The notes under the pieces: model-generated
Told to the model about the DNA's origin: nothing
Seen by the model: the letters and a program-made list of their open reading frames with translations, nothing else
Database searches by the model: none
Position numbers and translations under genes: made by a program
From: Paragyromitra xinjiangensis
Lineage: Eukaryota; Ascomycota; Pezizomycetes; Pezizales; Discinaceae
NCBI GenBank assembly: GCA_038503065.1
Contig: JBCAMK010000001.1
Coordinates: forward strand, 124,001 to 188,000
Length of the DNA stretch: 64,000 nt
Direction of reading: 5' to 3'
Part shown: positions 49,481 to 60,001 of the stretch, piece by piece
How positions within the stretch are numbered: position 1 is the first letter of the stretch
Layout: each line of letters starts with the position of its first letter

Positions 49481-52035
49481 ATGTCTTCTTCCGACCCTCA
49501 AGATCTTGCCCACGCTCACTCCCTCCGCGATCCTACCTCATTCTGGAATTCCCATGCTCAGAAGCTTCACTGGGAAACACCATACACATCACCTCTAACT
49601 TGTTCTCCCTCAAGCTCATCTTGGACTTGGTTTCCGGGCGGCCGCATATCCACTACATATAACCTGATAACGAGACATGTCTTGTCAGGCAATGGCGACG
49701 CAACGGCGATAATATGGGACTCTCCTATTACCGGATCGAAGCGCAAAATCTCGTACAAAGAGCTACAGAAGGATGTTGAGGTGTTTGCTGCGGTGTTGAG
49801 AGAAAGGGGCGTAGGGAAGGGGGATCGGGTACTGATCTATAGTAAGATACCCTAACCCTGATAACATGTCTCATTTGACTTTATAAACTTTAAATGTTTC
49901 GACTACTCCATATCTTTAAATCTCCCACGTGGAGAATAGGATACTTATACGTCATTTCTATTACTTGTTAATTTTCTTCTCATCTATTATATCAATGACC
50001 TCATTTCATATCATCAACCCAAGTAAACAGCGTCCGCAAAACCCAAGAAGCCAGAACAAGAGATCTCACTCCCTCACTATCATGTCTCCCAAAACCCCTA
50101 AACACTTAAACCAAGCTAACAGCTCCCTCCACTTTATCCAGTGCCAATGATCCCCGAAGCAACAATAGCAATGCTCGCAACCGCCCACCTCGGCGCCATC
50201 CACTGCGTAGTCTTCGGCGGCTTTGCCCCCAGCGAATGCAGTAAACGAATCGAGTCCGCAGAGCCCAAAATAATCCTAACCGCATCCTGCGGGATCGAAG
50301 GTGGCACCGGCGGGAAGCGGAGAGTTATTCCTTACTTACCATTGGTACGTATACGCAGCAATCTAGATCTTGCTCGCCCAGTAGAAGAGCTAAATTTGTA
50401 GTAGGTTAGAGAGGCGGTTGAGAAAAGTTCGTGGAAACCGCAATATACAGTGTTGTTTCAGCGCAATGAGCTATTTCAGAGCTTGGATAAATCACGGGCG
50501 GAGCTGAATTGGAATCAGCTTGTGAGGTCTGTTAGGGCAAGGAGGGGGTTAGGCCGTCCATCTGCTACCATAGTCCCACCGGCGGGTAGAGGTGGCGGTG
50601 TTCCAGGAGATGGAGTAAGGAGGGAAAAAGTACCTGGGGAAAAGGACGAATATGTTGAGATTGGCGAAGCTTTCCCAAGTGGAGACCCGCAATATATCAT
50701 CTACACTAGTGGTTCGTACCCTCATCCCCAGCATCCAACTAAGCAGGCGCGACTATCAAACTAACAGTACCACCCCAAATAGGCACCACCGGTAAACCAA
50801 AAGGTGTAGTCCGCTCAATCGGAGGTCACCTCGTCGGTCTCCAGTACACAATAGAACACCTCTTCAACATAAAGTCACGAGAGGACACCATCTTCTGCGC
50901 AAGCGACCTAGGATGGGTAGTCGGACACGCCTACATCCTCTACTCACCACTCCTCGTTGGAGCAACAACCATCCTATTTGAGGGCAAACCCATCGGCACT
51001 CCCGACGCCGCAACATTCTGGCGTATAGTCTCCGAACACAAGGTCAACGTCCTCTCAACAGCACCAACAGCACTACGAGCAATCCATCGGGAGGACCCAC
51101 ATCTAGATGGCATCAACAAATACGATATCTCTTCACTCCGAGCTCTATTCCTAGCCGGCGAACGAAGCGAAGCGTCTATCGTGGAGCTCTTCCAGCAGAA
51201 GCTATTCGGCGGCTATAACGGCCGAGGGATCATCGTCGACAACTGGTGGAGTTCAGAATCAGGCTCTCCCATGTCCGGTGTCGGTCTAGGATACCACCGT
51301 CCATCAGGTGGACACCCGATGATAAAGCCCGGCAGCGCCGGCAAACCAATGCCGGGATGGAACATCCGTATTGTTGACGATAAAGGAGTTGAGGTGAAAG
51401 AACCAAGCCAGATGGGTAATATCGTTCTTGGCCTCCCACTCGCGCCTACCGGGTTCCGATCACTCTGGAATGATCAAGATGGTCATATATATCAAAAGGC
51501 ATACCGGGAACGGTTTCCGGATCTACCGATCATTGATACGGGTGATGCGGGGTTTATTGATGCTGATGGGTTCCTGCATATCATGTCTCGTACTGACGAT
51601 GTTATCAATGTTGCTGCGCATCGGTTTTCAACTGGGAGTATTGAGCAGGCTATGCTTGAACATCAGAGTGTTGAGGAGGCTTATATTGTCCCGTGTCCGG
51701 ATGCCATTAAGGGACATGTTCCGTTTGGTGTTGTTGTGGCTGATCCGGACTTTCCTTATATAGAGGGGACGTTGACGAAGGAGATTAATGAGTTTGTTAG
51801 AAAGGAGATAGGTCCTATAGCTGCGCTGAAGGGTGTGGTTGTCGTTGAAAGGGTACCGAGGACGAGGAGCGGGAAGACGATGAGGAGGCTTATGAGGGAG
51901 ATGGTTGAGAATGCGTACCACGGACTGAATAAAACGGTAGAGGTGCCAGCTACGGTGGAAGATGTTGGGAGCGTGGAGATCGTTAGGGACCGCGTTGAAG
52001 CGTGGTTTAAGGGGAGCGCGAAACCGAAGTTGTAG
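49481..52035 (+). CDS. Short-chain acyl-CoA synthetase (propionyl/acetyl-CoA ligase-like)
   Basis: Four exons (49481-49841, 50142-50344, 50405-50711, 50783-52035) give 707 aa. The first intron is 300 nt, unusually long here, but joins RVLIY to MPMIPEATIAM as expected for the family. The AMP-binding P-loop TSGTTGKPKGV is built across intron 3. DNWWSSESG, DTGDAG and SRTDDVINVAAHR are ANL-family motifs, and the C-terminal catalytic Lys is in RTRSGKTMRR (about residue 655). The WW motif before the TE/SE loop is typical of acetyl/propionyl-CoA synthetases (ACSS3/PrpE-like) and predicts a short acyl pocket. No clear mitochondrial presequence is seen. It converts a short carboxylate, CoA and ATP to acyl-CoA and AMP. 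It lies downstream of the transporter and the orphan gene on the same strand. Confidence 0.94.
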
Positions 52036-53738
52036 TGCTAAGAAAGTCCATATTTTCGGCGAGATATCAAAACGCAGGAGGAGTAGTAGTTGTTTGTTTT
52101 TTTGATACCCTGAAACAAATAGACAGAATTCGATGATCATCACTTCTCCTGCCGCAAAATCAAGCAACGCGAAACCAAGATTTATCGTCTCCCCAGTAAC
52201 AGCTAAGAAAGTGGTGAAACCCCCTATACCACAAAATGATGCAAGACAGACCTAGAGGCTCACCCTCAGACTCACCGTAATATAAATACGATTACGAATT
52301 ATCGCTTGCTACACCGTTAGATCAAGCCACGTAGAGAAGTCGAACCTAAAAGACTAGTTGTTTAGTGATAGGTCACGGGAAGTCAAGGTCAGACCATCTA
52401 GAAGTCCTACTAAAGCATCCTAACTAGCGAGTGATCCACTATGATCACGATACCTAGCCCGATGAGAATATCTGTCCACAACCCAAAAGTGCATGCCAAG
52501 AGGTATGTCTCATATCAACCTCTCGCTAAAGCCCATCCCTGTGAGTGATATTCGTTTCAGAAGTGATTCCACTGATAGGATAGGGTACGTAAACCCCAAT
52601 ACGAACGGATGTCCGCTTTACAAGATCATGGGTCTTGTCCTTCCCCTCTATTCCTTGGGAACCGACGCGTACTACTGCATGCAGTTGCGGATTGGGGGTG
52701 GCTATGTCTGGTGGAACAAGAACGGAGGATTGTAGGGCAAGAAGGCTCCTTAATGTGAGCCAAAACAAAAAGTCACACGTATCAACGAGTGATCCAAAGT
52801 GATGCCGAAAAAATGAAATAACTGAAAAACAACCGAAAGATCCTATTTTTCACAAGAATCAGAACTGTAATTTTTCGCGATTTTATCGCTAGGCTGAAAG
52901 CCCCAGCGGATTCCGGCAGCTCCGCGCATTGAGAACAGCGCACGTTCGTTATCGGCAGCGCGAACCCCCGCATGTTTAGGCATACCCTAAGGCAGTCGGA
53001 CCTGTACATGTGAAATCAGTATCACGTTTGCGGCTCAAAAGGCTACACGAATAAAAACCACAAGAAGCAGCTCCTTCAATACTTTTAAAACCTATGCAAA
53101 CTTTACATAAAGTAGATTTTTGAAACGACAGCCTTTCCTAAAGTGCGAGATAGGTGACAGTCGTGGTGATTTTATTTTTAGTGTAGCTGTCACCTTGCAG
53201 CTTTTGAGACTTGAACTCTCGCAGCAAGGCGCCGCGACTAGTCCACATGTGGCTGGAGAAAAAGGTCTGTTCCTGGTCGGAGGGGAAACGTCACCGTGGC
53301 TTCTTCGTAATTCTTTGCTTTTCTCAGAGCCGTGTGAGAAGGGAATAATCGAAGGAATTTCCTCTTCATGGGAGATACGTAGAGAAAGTGAGGGAGAGGC
53401 TTGATAAGTGAATAAAGAATACGTCAGGCTTGTTTATCTTCCCTGCTGAGAGGCTCGCGTGAACGCAATTTATCTCATAGAATCGTTGCTCTCGTTTTCA
53501 CAAGGGTGTCCAAGAGTCCTTTTTCTCTCGGCTGATCGGTGTGACGACATCCCTTCCTGCTTTCCCGGCCACAACTACAACCCTCCCCTTCCTTTCCCTC
53601 TCTCTTCCTTCTTCCCAACTACTTCATCCATCTTTCCTAACCACAGTTCCAACAGGCAAGCAACATCAAGGCTTCTATCTGTACGAAATAATCAAACCCA
53701 CGAATCTCCTAAAAAGCACTCCTCGAACATCTGAAACG
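52036..53738. other. Intergenic stretch upstream of the Pom33-like gene
   Basis: About 1.7 kb without a supported gene. A pyrimidine-rich block at about 53575-53645 is probably the promoter or leader of the Pom33-like gene. Confidence 0.55.
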
Positions 53739-54783
53739 ATGGCACCACCTGCTGCTGCCACCGCTGACCTCCCGCTGCCTCAGCGTTTGATGGCTCTTGC
53801 CCAAACACTGCAATTTGGCTGGTTCATCGGGTTCGTATATTTCTATTCCCCGTTTTCCTCCAGAAGCACTACTAACGAAGATGGTGGAAAAAATAGACAT
53901 TTGACGTTGCTTCTGACCACTATCCGCTACGCGATTGCAACTGCAAAATTCTCCACAAACACAACCGTTGCTTCGATTGCCTACCGTGTTGGATTCTTGT
54001 CTGCCGCTGTTACATACGGTATCGTCGTATACAAGGCTTATAGGTCAAAAATCCGAGCAGGACAAGTTCCAACTGGCCAACAGGGTGTTGTGAAGGCTCT
54101 TTCAGATGAAAATGTGCAATATTTGTGTAAGTCATTTCATGTCCCGTTTTAAGTGAGAAACAGACATTTGAGGGAGATTTGGAATGAAATTTGGCGAGAA
54201 GATATGAAGTTTGAATGCTAATCTATCCGAACGTATAGTCATGGCCCTCGTCTGGCTCTACTCAAAGCCAATCTTCTATGCTCTTCTCCCCTTCGCTGTA
54301 TACAGCACCTTCCACTTCTTGACCTACCTCCGAACAAACCTCATTCCCGCGGTCATTTCCCCTGCTCCTGTGTCCACCGTATCCCCTGGTGCCAAGCCCC
54401 CAGCTCCTGCTGTCTCTGAGGCCATCGCCAAATTTGTCAAGAACAACTACGACTACTCGATGCACCTCGTTGCTAACCTCGAACTGTTCCTGTGGGCACG
54501 CATCTTTGCTGGTGCCATCATCTTCAGAAACTCATGGATCCTTCTCGCTATCTACACTGCGTTCCTCCGCGTTCGTTTTGCCCAGAGTGGATTTGTGAAG
54601 GATGCCGTTAAGGGGCTTGAGAGGAGGGGTGATGCTATTGTAGCTGATAACAACATTCCTGAAGGCGCGAGGACTGCTTGGGGACTTGTTAAGACTGGTG
54701 TCAGGAGCTTCGGTGAGGTGTCAGATTTGAGCAAGTTCTTGTCTCCTGGCGCGACCAATGGTACTACAAGGAAGACCCAGTAA
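53739..54783 (+). CDS. POM33: Pom33/TMEM33 (Tts1-like) ER and nuclear-envelope membrane protein
   Basis: Three exons (53739-53830, 53897-54126, 54239-54783) join in phase to 288 aa. The start RLMALAQTLQFGWFIG is joined to HLTLLLTTIRYA by intron 1. DENVQYLFMALVWLYSKPIF, built across intron 2, is the family's most conserved stretch. ALLPFAVYSTFHFLTYLRTNLIP and LELFLWARIF are further conserved membrane and interface segments. Several hydrophobic segments agree with a multi-pass membrane protein, and the C-terminus is a soluble amphipathic tail. Yeast Pom33 and fission yeast Tts1 work in nuclear-pore distribution and ER membrane shaping. No signs of damage. Confidence 0.92.
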
Positions 54784-56500
54784 ATGTTGGATGGATTTAG
54801 CAGTATTAGTGTTGGTGTGAGGAAAGGAGGTTAGGAGTGATAGAGACCATAGGTGGAGGAGAAGGGAGGAATGTAACGAATAGTTTCTATTTCTTTTTTC
54901 TTTTTTTTACTGCACGAAATGGATTTTCTTGTTCTGGCTTGCGCATGATTTCTACGATTTTCCGTTGGATGTGTTTCATACTCTTAATCTTACGTTGGAG
55001 TGTAGTGAGAAAATTTGAAGAGAATAGTTATTAGCCACTTGCTCTTCACTTGCAGCACATTTGTCATCGGGATGTTTGTTTCCATCTTTTACATGCTTAG
55101 CCCCTGATCAAATTTTCCAGGGCATTGACAATAGGACACGACTCTCTTCTAGATGATGTGACCGCGGGCCGTTGACTAGTGCCCGTGATGCTCATGGTAA
55201 ACGTGGTATGTAAATGTGGCCCCTGCGGCATTACGTGACAGGGGACCCCCATACCCGTCAGATGAGTATGGGGGCGGTCGTTAAAACCGTTACCAACCCC
55301 AGTGAGCGGCCTCCCAACGCAAAGCGAACCAATGTCATGTTCCTCTTCTGGAGATGTGGCGGGTGTCCTAGAAAGGAAATGATCCTTTCGGGATTGTTTT
55401 GGATCGTGATTCAGCGGGTTCGGCCAAGTCCACCAGCTTTTGGAAGTTTTGGGAGGACGACACTCAGGAGTATGTGACCTAATCCTTCAGTACATTTTTT
55501 TCGAGCAGATTAGCTACTCACACTGGGTATCTATGAACAGGGGCCACAACGCCAGGTTGTTTCGGTTATCAGGGTTTGTGGGTGGCAGTAAGAGTGCCAT
55601 TCATGAAAAGTCACTCGGATGCACACTTACTGTGAATGGAACATCATTATCGGATTATAGCAGCGATAAATTTGATTTTCTGGTGCATTAAGCCAGCTTG
55701 AAGCTAGTAAATGATGTATAGCTTATTCGCCGCACAATCAAACGCTTGGGGACGTCGCGGGCTTTGGGCGGTTATGTGTATCTTGACCTTGCAACTTAAT
55801 CAGGACTCATGGAGCTGGATGGTATGTCACGGGGCATGCGTAAACTGGTCTAAGGGCCTAGGCATGTGGGGTGTGGGGTGTGGCTATTGTGAATATCTCG
55901 CGACGAATTTGTGGGTTGGTGGGTGGAGTCGTGTGACCTGTGAAAAATGGGGAGCTTGGCGCTAATGTCACGGGTGGGTTTGAGGGCCGGATATACTTTG
56001 TCGACTTGGGTCGGAAGAAGAGTATAGGATCTTGTATTTCTGCTAAATAGGGTGGGTATGGAAGTGTAGAATTCGGTTCTGGGGCCTGCAATAGTAGCTG
56101 GAGTGGTGATATTTCGATATTGATTTCAGCCAGACTGGGGAGCTTTGGGGTCAGGACATTAAGGTTGACGGTATCTTCAGTACCTGAACTAAGTTACTAG
56201 AGGGGCTTTCATGAAACATTATTAAGACCGGGTAGCTCCATAGCAACTTGCGCCTCTGGCTGGCGTCAGTTCTCCTGTTGAAGAAAATAGCTTCCACAAA
56301 CTATTATTAAGCTCGTAATCACCGGTACGTGAGACATACCAATGATTCGTTTAAAGCTTAAAGCCATTCCATTTGCCTCCAGCACCAAAATCGTAGATTA
56401 AATTAAGCCACTCAAAGTGTGGAATTGAAGCATCATAAAAGCAACATAAAAGTAGGCAACGAAACCATCATTTCTCTCCAAATGTAAACCGCGTGGTCCA
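54784..56500. other. Intergenic stretch between convergent genes
   Basis: About 1.7 kb between the Pom33-like stop and the oxidase stop. It contains two adjacent GC-rich hairpins at 55220-55274. The frames in it are short and unrecognised. Confidence 0.55.
55220..55274. repeat. Two adjacent GC-rich hairpins
   Basis: Hairpin 1 pairs CCCCTG (55220-55225) with CAGGGG (55239-55244). Hairpin 2 pairs CCCCCATAC (55246-55254) with GTATGGGGG (55266-55274), a perfect 9-bp stem with an 11-nt loop. One base separates them. Confidence 0.7.
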
Positions 56501-58557
56501 TTAAGCTGAGGTTACGTTTGCAACATTATAATACCAGCCCATATCAACCTCATCCTGCGATAAATTAGCACCAAGATCAAAGCAAGAGCACCGCATTAAC
56601 GGATATATGAGACTTACTATTGTTCCCCACTTCTCAATCAACAAGTCCACCAAATCCGCTCTCCCAGAAACAGCCAACACCTCTGCAACAGCCCTATAGG
56701 CACTATTTACAGCCCCAACAATCCAACTATGCCCGCTCGACAGGGCTTCTCCAGCGAAGTGAAGCCTACCGTGGGCGGCAGGTTCCATAAGCGCTGGCAT
56801 AGTAGTGATGTACTGGCCAGGTGCAAAGCGGGCATATGCGCCAACAGAATACTCGCTATCGTACCATGACCACATGTGGGAATCGTTGTATTGTGAGTGA
56901 AGAAACTCATACGTGACATTATTCATATCTGCAAGATCGTGAAGGGTCATGTCGATCAAAGCCGAGACTCCCTCTGGGGTATGCAGATATGACCCAAGAC
57001 GGCTTGCATCTTGTGCCCACGTCTATTAATCCACTATTAGCGTCCTAGATCCATATAGATCCATGAGGATTTTACTACTTACATAAGAAGCAATCATAGT
57101 TCCGGCTGCATCAGATACGTTGATGCCATAAGAAGGATAGACGCATTTACGAATGGGAAGATCCGAGAAACTCTGACCTCCCTTGAACGGAGCGGGGAGA
57201 TTCTGCCACCAACGGCTGTTGAACTTTATTCCAATCTTCACCGAAGAATCGTAGGTTAAAGTCCGCATTGCTACCTTCTTAGGGTAGTCTAAGTTGAGGT
57301 CCGACATATTTATTGCCTGCATGGCACCGAGAGGAACGGTGTTGATAACGTGGGCATATGTCGCAGTGGCAGACGTATCGGTCACCACAGTCAATCCAGC
57401 TTTTGGATTGGCAGAGCTGGCATATTTGATCTGAGTGACACGCTTACCTGTTTGCACGGTCTTTCTGAGAACTTTCTGCAAACCGGTCACCAGACGATCT
57501 AAACCCCCGTCGATAGTTTTCCTAAATCAATTAAAAATGTAAGTCTACAGCAAACGATAGAGATCAAGAGTATTTTCGCTAATTACCATGAATCTAAGGG
57601 TGCCGCGGTGAAAGTCCACTGTTCGAGGACTATTTGAGATATAGAAAGGTCGTAGCAACCCGTAGCATCGTTGGTGGTCTCTAACCAATCGATCTCTTGA
57701 TGGCTCAATCCAAGATTCAAAAAGTACTGCCTAGCTGACAAAGAGTCGACACTCATCAAATAATTGAAACCAGCATCGAAATCTTCGTTCAAAGCATCTA
57801 AGAAATTCTGGATTTTGGCCTTAAAATACTCATTAGGAGACTGTGTCACAAAGCTGTTAGGAAGGTTGCCGCCGCAGGCCGTGCCAATTTCGAATGGATC
57901 GCTGCTTAAATCATCCTGAATTTTTACAATTCTGTCATTGTATCGTAGAAAGTTATTGTCCGTTTGATATATATATGGGATCACGGTGATTCTATCCAAA
58001 CTGTTGCTAACATGGCTATTGATATAGCTGACAATCGAATTGCTTTGATTTCCGATAACTCGATCCATCCATGGCATCCCAGGAAATCGCATAGCCCCAA
58101 CATCCTAATGAAGTAGTCAACATATAGAACCAGAAACGTTCCCCAGTAAGCAGGCGCCATCAAACCAGGTACTTACATAATAGTCGTAATATTCACCCTC
58201 TCCAGGGGAAGCCGGGTTCTTGTTGAAATGATAGGTCCAGATTCGTCCTCCAATCCTTGAATTCGCCTCTAGAATCTCATAGTCTACGCCAAGACTCTCC
58301 AACAAAAGAGCAGAATACAACCCAGCGGCTCCAGCTCCAATGATTCCTACAGTGCCGATAGGGTTTGTATTTGAAGCACCTACTGGAAAACCACCATAGT
58401 ATGAAGACTCCTTTAGGATGCGTTTGATGAAGCAATCACGAATATCAGGCGAGCTCGGATCAGTATATTTCAGACCACTTGGTGACCGGTGATCCAGGCC
58501 TGCGAGACCTAATGCCGCGAACAAAATCGAAAGAATTAAAGATGTAACAGGAAGCAT
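56501..58557 (-). CDS. Secreted flavin amine oxidase (L-amino-acid-oxidase-like)
   Basis: Five exons (58557-58177, 58104-57587, 57521-57083, 57022-56618, 56554-56501) join in phase to 598 aa. A hydrophobic N-terminal signal (LPVTSLILSILFAALGLAG) predicts secretion. GIIGAGAAGLYSALLL is the FAD-binding loop, and NSRIGGRIWT is the second family motif. DVGAMRFPGMP, created by intron 1 removal, and GGLDRLVTGLQ follow, as in amine oxidases. HFAGEALSSGHSWIVGAVNSAYRA is the C-terminal FAD motif. Several NxS/T sites are present. The enzyme family oxidises L-amino acids to keto acids with release of ammonia and H2O2; which amino acid cannot be read. The short last exon (54 nt) has good splice sites. 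Confidence 0.92.
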
Positions 58558-58733
58558 ATTTCAAGACTGCTACGGGACTTTTTTTGTCCCGGTATCTATT
58601 AGGAGTGAGTTGGTAGTTTGTGCATAACTCGGGGTCACCCATGGCCTTTATAATGTTGTGCACGAGCCATTACAAAGGGCTCTCTCTAGTGACACGCAGT
58701 ATTTTGTTTGCTATCATATCGTTTCGTCATATA

Positions 58734-59362
58734 TGTTCTGGCCCGTATTCCAAGGATGCCCATTTTAAAACAGGCCAGGCCGCTTTGAAAATGGGTTGAC
58801 CCGTTTTAAAACGGGAGCACTTTGAACATCGGCCGACCGATATACAAAGTGAAACTAAGAGATGGCCGATATTCAAACTCCGAGTCCCCTTCCATGATAT
58901 ATTAGAGTAATGAGCAAAGGTGCAGCCTGTCTCCAGATCTACTAGCTATAGAGGCCCGATTACAAAATACCTGGGCCCCCCTTCCCACTACATAGATCTG
59001 GATGTACAACATAACAAGATCTTCACTCCGCCATCATCACTACAACCACACATCTAGCTTGCCAGTGCTTTCGACATGGCGGCCCTCCAAGAACAGCAAG
59101 AATTAGGAAGACTGCATATCCAGAGATGATACTACACTGTAGTGGGGCTTAATATTTCAATTAACAGAGCTAGGCTGGTACTTGTATTTATTTTTAGAGC
59201 TAGAGGGATAATAAAGCTGCGATATTGCAAAGTCTACTCTTTGAATATCGGCCATCTCTTAGCTTCAATTTTAATATAGGTCAGCCGGTGTTCAAAGTGC
59301 TCCCTTTTTAAAACGGGCCAACTCATTTTCGAACGAGCATCCTTTGAATATAGGTCAGAACA
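58734..59362. mobile_element. 629-bp TA-flanked inverted-repeat element (deleted DNA transposon)
   Basis: Imperfect terminal inverted repeats of about 130-150 bp lie at 58734-58878 and 59238-59362. Both start TGTTCTGRCC and share GGGAGCACTTTGAACA and AAGAGATGGCCGATATTCAA. TA dinucleotides flank both ends (58732-58733 and 59363-59364). The arms contain palindromic CCGTTTTAAAACGG units. Between them, at about 59076, is an ATG frame of 17 codons (MAALQEQQELGRLHIQR), probably the start of a deleted transposase. TA target sites and long repeats fit a Tc1/mariner/pogo-type non-autonomous copy. Confidence 0.8.
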
Positions 59363-59792
59363 TATATCCAGTTAGTTTGTTTTTTTTGATCGTGCAGCCC
59401 TTCAAGCCCCCCGATAATGGATGAGCAGCGGCACTAAAATAGGGCCGTGCAACATAACTGCATTCCTCTCCACTTCAAGAATCAGATATTAAGCTCGGAC
59501 AGTACGTAAAACTAAGGCATCAAATCATTGACCTCACTTGACCGAGGGTATACTTAAACCATTACTAGAAGATGCGCCATATGGACATTATCACTTATTA
59601 AAAGCACATGTATAGAAGGGCCTTCCACAAACCCTCGAATACTTTCTTCTCTACTCTCTTTACCAAAGCGCTATTCACTACTCCCAATTCCCTGGTGGTA
59701 CGATAGGAACCAACCCTACTCTAGTAGCTACGTATACGCATATGCTCAAAGACGGTATATTTAGGAAAAATTGATAATCTTACCAAGACGTA

Positions 59793-59999
59793 CTGTATTA
59801 TCTTGGGAATAGGAAACTGGCCTGGACTAGGCTAGACTGAAATACTTTAATTAATTTTACTCTATCATGGAAGTAAATTATCGACTGGGCAACAACTTCT
59901 GATGCTCAGCAGTCACTTTTGACATTTTCCCGAGCCTTTTGGAAGACCGATTTAGAAGTGTCCAGTCTAGGCCAGTTTCCTATTCCCGAGATAATACGG
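59793..59999. mobile_element. 207-bp MITE with 38-bp terminal inverted repeats
   Basis: The left end 59793-59831 (CTGTATTATCTTGGGAATAG...) matches the reverse complement of 59961-59999 (CCGTATTATCTCGGGAATAG...) over about 38 bases with few changes; both continue with GAAACTGGCCT. TA dinucleotides flank the element at 59791-59792 and 60000-60001. It has no coding capacity. Confidence 0.8.
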
Positions 60000-60001
60000 T
60001 A

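Noticed and set aside
49326..49858. CCCTAACC-type motifs near the acyl-CoA synthetase start
   Set aside because: Single units only, in C/T-rich leader and intron sequence; not a telomeric repeat.
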